Part shown: positions 14,690 through 22,299 of the stretch, one piece after another | Layout: each line of letters opens with the position of its first letter | How positions within the stretch are numbered: the first letter of the stretch is position 1 | Source: a virus | DNA length: 23,589 bases | IMG/VR virus record: IMGVR_UViG_3300024512_000011 | Coordinates: 1 to 23,589 of that record | Strand: one strand, 5' to 3' | Translations under genes and position numbers: made by a program | Notes under the pieces: model-generated | What the model was told of the DNA's origin: nothing | The model's input: the letters and a program-made list of their open reading frames with translations, nothing else | The model's database searches: none

Positions 14690-15754
14690 TTTAGCAATAA
14701 CAGTCTTAGCCCTCTTGATTCTGTTAGCTCTTTCAGTAGCAGTCTCATTCGACAATTCGTCGGAATCCAATAACATTCCAGAGGATGGATCGAGGAGATG
14801 ATGCCACTGAAGGACTTCTCCCTTTTTCAGCCTTGAATGCGCTATATTCCATCTACGCACACCAACCGCCAGAATTTGCCTATCCCTTGATGCGCTGGAA
14901 AACCATTCATTGAAAACCTGTGCGTTGGGAATAATCCTTCCCTTAAAATCATAGAATTTATTAGAAAATGAGGCCAAAATAGGAGTTAGCCAGCAACGGC
15001 AGTTGAATGCCGTAGAACCATCTGCCTCTAGTGGCGGGTTCGGCATCTCGTCCATTCCAAGCTGCCCATAGCGTGGATTCCTGAAATAGATGTTGCCATT
15101 CCGCTCCCGGTGGGCTGGCCTAATCCTTTCGTCTAGAATTCCGTGAACTTGAAATCCAACTAGATCACGGGGCAGTGCGCCATAATTTTCTAGGCGAACT
15201 TGTCCCATCATGGCAGCAACATTCGTTCTAGTTACTGTATAGGCTGTATTTCGCAGCATCCTGAAGTAGTTTGCGACCAAAGATGCCCTAATAGCCGGAT
15301 CACGCTGAATTGCCACAACTTGGGCATAAGCTTGAGGAGTCATCCTCGTTTTCTGCATAGCCTTTAGTATTCTTGCGGGAACATTCTGATTCCTTACAAT
15401 CCTGTCAATAATTTCCTTGGGAATTTGACCGAAAACCTGTCGTACAATAGATTTGCGTGATTCCTCAATATCTTTTCCAAGGATGGCATTTCTAAGTATT
15501 TTGACTACATTTCTGGAGTGTTTCTGTAAGAAGTAAGGTGCTTTATTCCTTACAATTTCGTCAACTTCTCTGTAGACAATTGTCAACTGATACTGGATTT
15601 TCTCGATTGATGAAAGATTATCGGATTTCGACGCATCCCGCATTCGCCTATCAATGGACGCTCCAACGAGACGAGCTACTCGAATCGAGTCATAAATTGA
15701 CTCAATCTGCTCAACGCCAAGTCGGGCAGCTAGGATTTCGTTGAGTCTGTCCAT
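14684..15754 (-). CDS. Head morphogenesis protein, Mu gpF-like
   Basis: 356 aa. The N-terminal 160 residues are helical and charged. The signature lies at about 165-260: NTAYTVTRTNVAAMMGQVRL, GFQVHGILDERIRPAHRERNG (H215) and FNCRCWLTPI (251-258), the conserved parts of Mu gpF/SPP1 gp7-type minor head proteins, which interact with the portal and DNA during packaging. It ends with a basic region NRIKRAKTVIAKV. It overlaps the end of the ParB-type gene by 25 bases and follows portal order. The family is recognised from the motif; the specific role in this phage is inferred. Confidence 0.8.
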   Translation of the reverse strand: MDRLNEILAARLGVEQIESIYDSIRVARLVGASIDRRMRDASKSDNLSSIEKIQYQLTIVYREVDEIVRNKAPYFLQKHSRNVVKILRNAILGKDIEESRKSIVRQVFGQIPKEIIDRIVRNQNVPARILKAMQKTRMTPQAYAQVVAIQRDPAIRASLVANYFRMLRNTAYTVTRTNVAAMMGQVRLENYGALPRDLVGFQVHGILDERIRPAHRERNGNIYFRNPRYGQLGMDEMPNPPLEADGSTAFNCRCWLTPILASFSNKFYDFKGRIIPNAQVFNEWFSSASRDRQILAVGVRRWNIAHSRLKKGEVLQWHHLLDPSSGMLLDSDELSNETATERANRIKRAKTVIAKV

Positions 15755-16956
15755 TCCGCTACTCTGATTGGTGGATCGACCTTTTCACGATTCTGATGAC
15801 TTCTGCTTGGATAAGCAAAGTAGCTTTGAAGAATTATCTCGATATTCATCGGGTCAGGCTCTGCTGCCATGATCTGGGAGTACCATCCAAAGGTGCAGAG
15901 TCTGACAAGAAGGCCCGTATTCGCAGACGGAATTATAAATGTCGGTATGAACTTGTCCTTGAATCCTTTCCCACGAACCGCAGCAAAAAGATACTGAGCC
16001 GATTTCCTGTAGATCACAGATCCATCCACTGGCGAAGGATATTCGTCCAGATTGATTGCCGGTTCTTTGCCTTTATACTTCTTCTCTGAATCAAAATGAT
16101 TCTTGAAGTGCGCCAGTGGTTCTTGCTTCTCTTTACTGTGGAATGTCACAATCTGGGCGTTATCGCCATTGGATACCGTATAAAGCCCCTTGACGCTTCC
16201 AGATTGAAGCAGCTTGCACATCAAGGCCGGATCATTGTTGGTAAATGTCCATCCCTCGTCTATTTCAATAAATTTTGAAAGATAGTCATAAGCTAAATAG
16301 TCGTTTTCTATTGCCCTTGGAGCGTTGGCAAATAGTTTGTAGTATTTTTTACCTTCACGCTTTGTATTTTTGTTAACTGTGTCGATGAATATTTGATCCT
16401 TGTAGCTTCCGCAGTAAATGTAGCTTCCAGCCCTTAAACGCCATACATCTCCCGGCTTGACTCCGAATAATCCTTCTCCGCTCTTTAGCTTTTCCCTGCG
16501 CTCTTTTTCGGCCCTTTCAGCCTCTTCACGCTTCTTATCCTCGTCTTCAAATATTTCAGATGATTCGTTTATTTCGTTTGAATCTGCGAAGATATTGGTT
16601 TCGTCAGAGAATGTTGACAGGAGGTCATTTAGGATTTTTTCGTCAATCTTCGCCATTGATCCGATGGCATCGTAAGAGGCTAGGATTTTGTTTCCTTCCT
16701 CTTCATTTACATCAAGAATTAGCACTGGGACTTCGGAATCGCCACACTCCGCTGCCCTCATATGACCATCCAGAAGGACAAGCTGCCCATCCTGTTCACG
16801 GCATAGCAATGCCCCAGCGAATCCGATCTCTTGGAGCGTCTTTCGTAGTGCTTTTTTCTGTGGCTCTGGATGCACTCTATGATTCAATGGATTGGCCAGA
16901 AGTTCGCTGGCCTTGATCCTCTTGAATTCCTTTATCCTATCTTTGAACTGAATCAT
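15730..16956 (-). CDS. ParB-like protein fused to a degenerate (probably inactive) methyltransferase-like domain
   Basis: 408 aa. The start at 16956 is preferred: it forms an ATGA overlap with the upstream stop and has GAGG seven bases before it, while an earlier ATG at 16986 would overlap more. Residues 5-110 are a ParB/Srx-type domain (RIKASELLANPLNHRVHP, LLDGHMRAAECGDSEVPVLI). A charged helical linker (136-160) leads to VKPGDVWRLRAGSYIYCGS, as in ParB-methylase fusions (xxPGDVWxLGxHRLxCGD). The expected DPPY and FxGxG motifs appear as NAPR (211-214) and SANTG (344-348), followed by MAAEPDPMNIEIILQSYFA, similar to the closing MEIDPxYCDVxIxRW of such enzymes. It is probably a former DNA methyltransferase kept as a DNA-binding or structural protein. 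Confidence 0.62.
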   Translation of the reverse strand: MIQFKDRIKEFKRIKASELLANPLNHRVHPEPQKKALRKTLQEIGFAGALLCREQDGQLVLLDGHMRAAECGDSEVPVLILDVNEEEGNKILASYDAIGSMAKIDEKILNDLLSTFSDETNIFADSNEINESSEIFEDEDKKREEAERAEKERREKLKSGEGLFGVKPGDVWRLRAGSYIYCGSYKDQIFIDTVNKNTKREGKKYYKLFANAPRAIENDYLAYDYLSKFIEIDEGWTFTNNDPALMCKLLQSGSVKGLYTVSNGDNAQIVTFHSKEKQEPLAHFKNHFDSEKKYKGKEPAINLDEYPSPVDGSVIYRKSAQYLFAAVRGKGFKDKFIPTFIIPSANTGLLVRLCTFGWYSQIMAAEPDPMNIEIILQSYFAYPSRSHQNREKVDPPIRVAEWTDSTKS

Positions 16957-17165
16957 TTTTCCTCTTCTTTGAAAGCATCGGCGCACTTAGAGCAAGTAGA
17001 TAAATGATTCTTTAGTTTAATTTCTACACGCTCTTTTTCCAGCTTCGCTTCCAGATTGTCTGGTTGATGCGAAACTAATTCCATTAACGATCCAAGACGA
17101 ATGATGTTCCAAGCTGTATCTTGGCATACATCCAATGGATCGACATCTTTATTTACTTCAATCAT
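16953..17165 (-). CDS. Small HxxxCxxC zinc-finger-like protein
   Basis: 70 aa. The C-terminus LKNHLSTCSKCADAF has H54, C58 and C61 in H-x3-C-x2-C spacing, the pattern of anti-sigma-type (zf-HC2) zinc fingers. C14 could be the fourth ligand, as in RsrA-like proteins. The rest is helical and acidic. It is joined to the portal and the ParB-type gene by ATGA overlaps on both sides. With no membrane segment and only one finger, it could bind a host sigma factor or another phage protein. This is suggested by spacing alone. Confidence 0.5.
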   Translation of the reverse strand: MIEVNKDVDPLDVCQDTAWNIIRLGSLMELVSHQPDNLEAKLEKERVEIKLKNHLSTCSKCADAFKEEEK

Positions 17166-19285
17166 TTCTTTTTATCCGCTGCGTCCATCTGGTTAGCGAC
17201 CTTGTTGGCCCATGACTTTCCAGAGTCACCGCCCCACAGTAGCCATGCAATATATCCGGCTGAATCCTTGCCCCATCCCTCGCCCTTCTTATCGACTTCG
17301 TGACGGGCAAAGTAGCTGACCATCCGCTTAATTGTGGAAGGCGACAGTTCTGCGCCATTCATCAGATCACGGGCACGGGCCACTCCAACCCCAGTACCTC
17401 CACGCCCATGCTTCTTCCTCAATTCTAGTCCACGCTTTGCAGCCTTTCTGACGGATTGAGGCGGGGTGAAGGTGATATGGGAATACTTTCCGTCCTTGGA
17501 TTCCGCAACTGGCTGGACTTCTGGAACCGCATCGAATTCTGGTGGAGCTTCCGGCTCGGCTTGATCGGATGACCGTCCAGTGGAATGAGGAGGCAACTTT
17601 TGGGAGCCAGCAAGCGATTCTGGGAAGATGGCGTTAATGTCCTCTTCTGCCATCAGCGGGAATGCAGCCTTGGCGATAGAACGGCCAACTTCAACAGGAA
17701 TCTGCCCTGTAGCCACCCGCATGACGATTCCAACAAGATTCTCGATTTGTAGACCGTTGAGAGCGGAGTCGGACACTTGAGCGTCACCCTCTCCACCAAG
17801 AGAATCATTCGCCATCTTCTCGGCTTGCTGCTCGATATTGCGCTGCTCTGCGTCGAAGTTCAGACCGATTTCCTGAGTGATGGTCTGGGCCGATTTGATC
17901 CCCATAGCCATGTAGGTCTGGTTGGCTTGCGAATCGGCAATCTTGTCACGGGCTTCGACAGCTGGAGGAGTCACAAGGACATCCACCACATCTAGAATAT
18001 TGATTGGCAGATTGCCCATCTCCGCTGCTGTTCTAATTGCTTCACGGGCAATCCGTGTAAAATGCTTCTTGTAGAAGGTTTGCAATCGAACGCAGTTACG
18101 GAGGAACGGCGATTCTGCCGTTAAGGACGATGCGTAGTTCGCACCAGCGATATTCGCTGAAGATAGCCATTCGGGGGCGTTATGCCTATTTCCAGCTGAA
18201 CGGAGTAGACTTTGAAATATCTCTAAATGATCTTTTGCGCCACTTGCACCCGGAGGAGCGACATAATTCATGCCCTTCGGAATATCCAGAAATGTTCCGG
18301 GCTCAATTTTCTGGTAGTCCGTCTGCCGTCCATTGGGAGATGACGCAACAGAGTAATCCACCATCTCATCCACAAACGATTCAACTTGTGCAGCAGATGC
18401 CGTATCATGCTGGCGAACCGCAGCAATGGCAGACTGCACGGATGCCCCTTCCCCAAGGTTTTTCCGCAGCTTGGACGCAATGCTGAATGTGTCGAGAGTC
18501 TCGTAGCTGAAGTCGCTCAATCCACGCTTGATTGCTTTCGGCACATTGCATTTGACATGGACGATACGGTCAGCGTTGACCATTTCTCCTGTCGAGGCAT
18601 CCTTCTGCGCCTCGTCCTGTTCTTCTCCCCTTGGAGCGTTGTAGTCCACATAATATGAGCGGATATTGAATACATCGTCTGGATCAGTTTCGATTCCGTA
18701 AGACCAATGGGAGAAGTCTTCTCCCGGCGGTTGCATAATCTGTTCTGGCTCAATGGTGCGTACCAATAACCGTCCAGAAGGCTGGGGGAATAAACGGAGG
18801 AAGCATTCTCCATCGGTGCGGGAACGCTTGAAGATTTCCTCCTCCATCATCGTCCAGTCATTCTCGTTGAGGAAGCGGTCGAGAATGTCTTGGCAGCGAC
18901 GAACGGTCGATTCGTCAATGTCTATAGTGCCCTTCGGAGCAATTCTGTAATTGAATCCGCCCCCAATGACATAGCTGCATAGTCCGTTAAGGAGTCCAAT
19001 TGCATTTGGATTGGTAGTGGTAACCAGTCGAGCTTGAGCCCTAATAAGGCTAAGCTGTTGTTCGCTGTACCAAAATGGGTAATTGGAACCGTAGCGACGA
19101 TCATTTGGATTTGTGATAGGGTAAGAAAAAATCCCGCCATCACGAAAACGATCCAGCAGATCGACATAGTTGCCCAGCCAGAAATCGTTAGTAAGGACAT
19201 TTTCACGGATATTCCTCTTGACTACCTTGGGAGCGGATTCCCTTGGAGGAAGGAGAAAGTTGATGATTTTCTGCCAAGTAGTCAT
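17162..19285 (-). CDS. Portal protein with C-terminal phage module
   Basis: 707 aa. The portal part includes NPFWYSEQQLSLIRAQARL-like helices at 80-110, TNPNAIGLLNGLCSYVIGGG, RTDGECFLRLFPQ, RTIEPEQIMQPP, NAPEWLSSANIAGANYASSL and TAESPFLRNCVRLQTFYKKH, the pattern of lambda/HK97-type portals, the ring through which DNA enters the head. The final 109 residues (599-707) are a separate conserved module: KAAKRGLELRKKHGRGGTGV, VARARDLMNGAELSPSTIKR, MVSYFARHEVDKKG, AGYIAWLLWGGDSGKSWANK. From memory it also appears on other phage head proteins, with no function known. ATGA overlaps link it to HNH and the zinc-finger gene. Confidence 0.78.
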   Translation of the reverse strand: MTTWQKIINFLLPPRESAPKVVKRNIRENVLTNDFWLGNYVDLLDRFRDGGIFSYPITNPNDRRYGSNYPFWYSEQQLSLIRAQARLVTTTNPNAIGLLNGLCSYVIGGGFNYRIAPKGTIDIDESTVRRCQDILDRFLNENDWTMMEEEIFKRSRTDGECFLRLFPQPSGRLLVRTIEPEQIMQPPGEDFSHWSYGIETDPDDVFNIRSYYVDYNAPRGEEQDEAQKDASTGEMVNADRIVHVKCNVPKAIKRGLSDFSYETLDTFSIASKLRKNLGEGASVQSAIAAVRQHDTASAAQVESFVDEMVDYSVASSPNGRQTDYQKIEPGTFLDIPKGMNYVAPPGASGAKDHLEIFQSLLRSAGNRHNAPEWLSSANIAGANYASSLTAESPFLRNCVRLQTFYKKHFTRIAREAIRTAAEMGNLPINILDVVDVLVTPPAVEARDKIADSQANQTYMAMGIKSAQTITQEIGLNFDAEQRNIEQQAEKMANDSLGGEGDAQVSDSALNGLQIENLVGIVMRVATGQIPVEVGRSIAKAAFPLMAEEDINAIFPESLAGSQKLPPHSTGRSSDQAEPEAPPEFDAVPEVQPVAESKDGKYSHITFTPPQSVRKAAKRGLELRKKHGRGGTGVGVARARDLMNGAELSPSTIKRMVSYFARHEVDKKGEGWGKDSAGYIAWLLWGGDSGKSWANKVANQMDAADKKK

Positions 19286-19725
19286 GCTATTCCCCTTCGC
19301 CTTCTAGCTTTCTGTGTTTCGTTCTGGCATATTCGGCAACATATCTTTGCCGTTCCATCTTTTTGTGGCCTAATTCTCATATTTTCCCTGTTCCATTTAT
19401 GCCCATTGGCGCAAGTATTATTTCTGTGGGCTTCCATTGTCTTGCTTTTTCCACGCCTTGAATTTTCACCAACTGTTACAACTTCCATATGCGCTGGGTT
19501 TACACAGGATTTGTTTCTGCAAGTGTGGTCAATAACTTTTTCTTCTGATATTTTTCCAATAATCATTTCATAAAAAAATCTATGAGCCCTTTTATTTTTG
19601 TAATTTATTGTTAATTGGCCATATCCACTAACACCCTTACTTCCAACCCAATTCCAACAACCTTCAGCAGATGTCGCTTTGACATTTGCCCAAATCCTCT
19701 TCATTCTTGTATCTTCAGAAATCAT
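19282..19725 (-). CDS. HNH endonuclease between terminase and portal
   Basis: 147 aa. The motif CWNWVGSKGVSGYGQL, then RAHRFFYEMIIGKI, VIDHTCRNKSCVNPAHMEVV (H67, C69, C74, N76, H79) matches HNH_3-type nucleases. A C-terminal zinc cluster (C105 to H109, C130, C133) and a basic tail RRRRGIA follow. It is coupled by ATGA overlaps to terL and portal. In HK97-like phages an HNH protein next to terminase is needed for packaging, so it may take part in cutting; it could also be a selfish homing nuclease. Its coding DNA is visibly richer in AT than both neighbours. Confidence 0.78.
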   Translation of the reverse strand: MISEDTRMKRIWANVKATSAEGCWNWVGSKGVSGYGQLTINYKNKRAHRFFYEMIIGKISEEKVIDHTCRNKSCVNPAHMEVVTVGENSRRGKSKTMEAHRNNTCANGHKWNRENMRIRPQKDGTAKICCRICQNETQKARRRRGIA

Positions 19726-21020
19726 GCTATTATTCTCTTTGCGCTGCTTGATCTTTTACCGTTCCACATAGAAATCATAACTCTCAACGCCATTTCAAGC
19801 GAATCTGGCCCGTCATCATGCTTCCCTAGTGGGAATTCTCGGAGTTGCGCCACCAGAAGTCTTGTGCCTTCATTACGCTTGAATTTAATCAGCTTATTGG
19901 CAAGGTATGGGCCAAGTCTCCTGATACGCACATCCTTTGATATATTATTATAAATTTGCATGATTGGAATAGCATTTCCTTGCTTTTTTGACTCCTCAAG
20001 GATTTGAGTCGCAAGGAGATGTTGGAATTGGTTTGTTTCGATTCCTAGTCCGTCAGGATCAAATTGGGCAGCTTCTGATACCGTCATGGCTACGAGATGC
20101 TCTGAATCCATTCGGCGCATAGTGGCATCACAGTAAAGAGTTCCGTCCTGATCTCTGGCCAGTTTTATGATGGATGTATAGTCGCCATGACGAGCATCTC
20201 GCCCCTTTGATGGGTCAACCGCCATCGTTTTGATTTTGATATTGGAATTATGTGGCCACTCGTCGAACCAGATGGACTCTCCAAAGTGAGAATTAGGCCA
20301 CTCCGCCCCTTCCTGATCGACGAATTCGCCATCTAATTCCTGATTGGCCTGCTTGTCGGAGTATTGCTTGGATACTGCGCTAACGAATTCACGGGCCAAG
20401 AAAGGATTCTGGGAAGTCTTGGATCGGAATAGCTCCGTATTCTCCCTATCGCCTCGACCGAATACTTCGTAAGTCCAATGGATCATTCCTTTGGGAGTGA
20501 AGGTAGCGGTTAGCCATCCCGCTCGTCCACCTTCACGGAGGCGACCGATGCAGATGTTGAATACTTCCTCATCCATCACGGATGCTTCGTCCAGCCAAAT
20601 TCCGCTGATGTTGGGTCCACGCAGCTTGTCCGGGTCTTCACCAGATCGGAAGATGATTTCGCTGCCGTTAGCTAGGACGAGTCGGGGCGGTTGCTTCCAC
20701 TTCTCCTTTGTGACTCCCATATCATCGGCTATTTGGTAGATTGTCCTCATCGTTGCGTCTTGGAGGACATTGTAAGTGGGAGCGATGACCATGTAGAGGC
20801 GACCCTTGCCGTCCTCGCTCATGGCTCTACGGAGAATGTCGTAAGCACCAATCCAAGATTTACCGCTACCGATCCCGCCTACATATCCTCGATACAACGC
20901 TCCAGAATGATGGAAGTCGTGCTGGATTTTATGGAGCTTGTAGGTCTTGGTTATCGTTTCCGATTTGGCCTTTTCAGGCTTCGTCGGATTCGACGGCAAC
21001 CCCTTCGGCTTCGGAGGCAT
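19722..21020 (-). CDS. terL: Terminase large subunit (packaging motor)
   Basis: 432 aa. The ATPase has GGIGSGKS (Walker A, 48-55), IWLDEA (Walker B, 141-146) and TATFTP (coupling motif, 171-176). The nuclease domain has D269 in MAVDPSKGRD, E328 in GLGIETNQF and D406 in HDDGPDSLEMAL. Together they make the motor that packs and cuts DNA at the portal. The start at 21020 overlaps the TerS end by 47 bases and has AAGGA before it. The N-terminal 30 residues are Lys/Pro-rich and may be a flexible arm. The gene ends as ATGA into the HNH gene. Confidence 0.92.
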   Translation of the reverse strand: MPPKPKGLPSNPTKPEKAKSETITKTYKLHKIQHDFHHSGALYRGYVGGIGSGKSWIGAYDILRRAMSEDGKGRLYMVIAPTYNVLQDATMRTIYQIADDMGVTKEKWKQPPRLVLANGSEIIFRSGEDPDKLRGPNISGIWLDEASVMDEEVFNICIGRLREGGRAGWLTATFTPKGMIHWTYEVFGRGDRENTELFRSKTSQNPFLAREFVSAVSKQYSDKQANQELDGEFVDQEGAEWPNSHFGESIWFDEWPHNSNIKIKTMAVDPSKGRDARHGDYTSIIKLARDQDGTLYCDATMRRMDSEHLVAMTVSEAAQFDPDGLGIETNQFQHLLATQILEESKKQGNAIPIMQIYNNISKDVRIRRLGPYLANKLIKFKRNEGTRLLVAQLREFPLGKHDDGPDSLEMALRVMISMWNGKRSSSAKRIIA

Positions 21021-21510
21021 CGTTGAATCCTTCAGGTAGATTGGATGGCTTGTATTCGACCGCTGGAGTCACCTTGACTTCAATCTGCTTGGAGTCTGCG
21101 TCAACAATCTCTTCGACGATCTGGAGCTTGACGGTAGTCACATTGGATACTTCTTGACGCTCCACATAGCCCCGTTCACGCCCCAGAGTACGGAGGAGCA
21201 TGGTGATGGCCCATTGCTCCCCCTTGTCTACCGCCTGCATAAGCTTCGCTTCGGCTAGATCGAGAGTCTTGCCTCTCTGATCCTTCATCGCTTCGAGGAG
21301 TTCTGGAGTGTTGTTGATTCGGTAAGCGAGAGTAGCGTGTGGCACTCCAAGGATGTTGGCAGCGAGATAGAGGAGTCCACGACACTTCTTGAGCGTTTCG
21401 ATGATCTCTTCGTCAGTTACTTGCTGGAGGGCTTTATTCTGATTGCGGACTCGACCCGTAGCAGCTTTGCGGGTTTCCTTATCGTCGATATCGAGTAAGT
21501 CAATTTGCAT
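20974..21510 (-). CDS. terS: Terminase small subunit
   Basis: 178 aa from the ATG at 21510, which has GGAGAG six to seven bases upstream; the open frame goes back to 21546 but that start has no ribosome site. Residues 33-67 (DEEIIETLKKCRGLLYLAAN, ILGVPHATLAYRI) form a helix-turn-helix for packaging-site recognition, followed by a helical core LDLAEAKLMQAVDKGEQWAI and LGRERGYVERQEV, a frequent ending of such proteins. The C-terminal acidic region may bind TerL. It overlaps TerL and the membrane gene by a few codons. Confidence 0.78.
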   Translation of the reverse strand: MQIDLLDIDDKETRKAATGRVRNQNKALQQVTDEEIIETLKKCRGLLYLAANILGVPHATLAYRINNTPELLEAMKDQRGKTLDLAEAKLMQAVDKGEQWAITMLLRTLGRERGYVERQEVSNVTTVKLQIVEEIVDADSKQIEVKVTPAVEYKPSNLPEGFNDASEAEGVAVESDEA

Positions 21511-21820
21511 GGCACTCTCCAGAAGGATGGAGACGAAGTGGATCATTTCTGAGGATTTCGGCTAATGCCTTCTTGCAGGAAGCTATCTCCTCTGGATCAT
21601 CCGTCTCGATTATAACCTTAATTAGTTTGTGGATATCCTCCATGTCACCGCCTGATAATGAAGTGAACGGTCCAGCCCAAGAAGTCCACTCCCTAAGCGC
21701 ATCCTTGTATACCTTGTGCTGTCCTTCCAATATTCCAATTGATTTGTTTATGAAGTGATTGAATACTAGAGTTGTTCCAATCAGTGATGCAATCAGAGTG
21801 AAGATTATGACCGTTTCCAT
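21500..21820 (-). CDS. Small membrane-anchored protein before terminase
   Basis: 106 aa. METVIIFTLIASLIGTTLVF is a single N-terminal membrane segment or uncleaved signal, followed by a polar domain with DMEDIHKLIKVIIETDDPEE and IASCKKALAEIL. No family recognised. It is the first gene after the non-coding region and the extended -10 promoter, with AAAGGA about nine bases before the ATG, so it is the first gene of the late transcript. It could act in lysis or in host-membrane changes; nothing in the sequence decides this. Confidence 0.52.
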   Translation of the reverse strand: METVIIFTLIASLIGTTLVFNHFINKSIGILEGQHKVYKDALREWTSWAGPFTSLSGGDMEDIHKLIKVIIETDDPEEIASCKKALAEILRNDPLRLHPSGECHAN

Positions 21821-21865
21821 AAGAAAATCCTTTAGAAAATTTATTCTGTAAAAATTAGGTTAATC

Positions 21866-21874
21866 ATTATAGCA
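21866..21874 (-). promoter_or_regulatory. Extended -10 promoter TGCTATAAT for the late operon
   Basis: The minus strand reads TGCTATAAT, a perfect extended -10. At 17 bases upstream the -35 (TAATCC) is poor, as usual for extended -10 promoters. Predicted start is near 21859, about 40 bases before the ATG of the membrane protein that opens the packaging operon. Inverted repeats at 21924-21981 lie upstream and might bind a regulator. Confidence 0.6.
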
Positions 21875-21923
21875 GTTTGAATCAAGGTGGATTAGGAGAA
21901 GGTCGATTTCCCGATTGGAATCA

Positions 21924-21981
21924 TTACTAAGTTTAGGAATTTAGTAAAGATAATTCTAAGAAATAGGAATTGAAATTTCTT
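21924..21981. repeat. Two inverted repeats with identical geometry (7-10-7)
   Basis: TTACTAA (21924-21930) pairs with TTAGTAA (21941-21947), and AAGAAAT (21958-21964) with ATTTCTT (21975-21981). Both have ten-base loops, centres are 34 bases apart, and TAGGAATT occurs in or at each loop (21934 and 21964). Located about 60-120 bases upstream of the late -10 element, they may be operator sites for a dimeric regulator. Confidence 0.45.
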
Positions 21982-21987
21982 GAAGAT

Positions 21988-22020
21988 TGGGGGGTCAAAT
22001 GCGAGGCCTGCTATCCCCCA
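21988..22020. repeat. G-run / C-run hairpin
   Basis: T plus six G (21988-21994) can pair with CCCCCA (22015-22020) around a loop of about 20 bases containing AGGCCT. It is a GC-rich island in AT-rich DNA. No U-run follows on either strand, so a normal terminator is unlikely. It may be part of a recognition or packaging site. Confidence 0.4.
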
Positions 22021-22120
22021 CTGATTTCCTCTATCACTTGATATCTAAATATTTCTAGTGCTATCTAAAAATATATATTGGTATTGGTATGATATTTGCT
22101 CTATTAATATATATATCACT

Positions 22121-22163
22121 TATCACTTAGGCTAGACTAATATATCACTTAGGTTAGACTAAT
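22121..22163. repeat. 22-base tandem repeat, two copies
   Basis: TATCACTTAGGCTAGACTAAT (22121-22141) and TATCACTTAGGTTAGACTAAT (22143-22163) differ at one base. Extra TATCACT cores lie at 22113 and 22032. This could be a protein-binding array (iteron-like, packaging or regulatory) or a remnant of duplicated leaders. Confidence 0.6.
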
Positions 22164-22246
22164 GTAGGATGATATATTTATCCACCCTATATATCTATAA
22201 CTATATCCAATACTATATATTTTATTAATCATATATAAATAACTAC

Positions 22247-22275
22247 AGCCTATGCTACTTTATATAGCATAGGCT
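22247..22275 (-). terminator. Candidate terminator after the small-gene cluster
   Basis: AGCCTATGCTA (22247-22257) and TAGCATAGGCT (22265-22275) form a perfect 11-base stem with a 7-base loop, starting 24 bases after the stop of the last small gene. On the minus strand it is followed by GTAGTTATTTATAT, U-rich but not a clean U-run. It probably separates the small-gene operon from the late operon. Confidence 0.48.
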
Positions 22276-22299
22276 ACTAGCTATTAGATTGTATGCTAT

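Larger units (their letters stand above)
21821..22299. other. Non-coding, AT-rich control / possible packaging-site region
   Basis: No convincing gene was found in these 479 bases. In minus-strand order the region holds the hairpin after the small gene, AT-rich tracts, a 22-base tandem repeat, a G-run/C-run hairpin, two inverted repeats and the late promoter. In cos- or pac-type phages the DNA upstream of terS is where packaging recognition sites lie, so this is the best candidate for such a site in the window. There is no direct proof of it. Confidence 0.5.

Noticed and set aside
21988-22020. G-run/C-run hairpin as a rho-independent terminator
   Set aside because: No T-run follows on either strand, so it is reported only as a structured repeat.
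22032-22163. CRISPR array
   Set aside because: Only two near-adjacent 21-base copies with a single-base gap and no spacers; not a CRISPR pattern.
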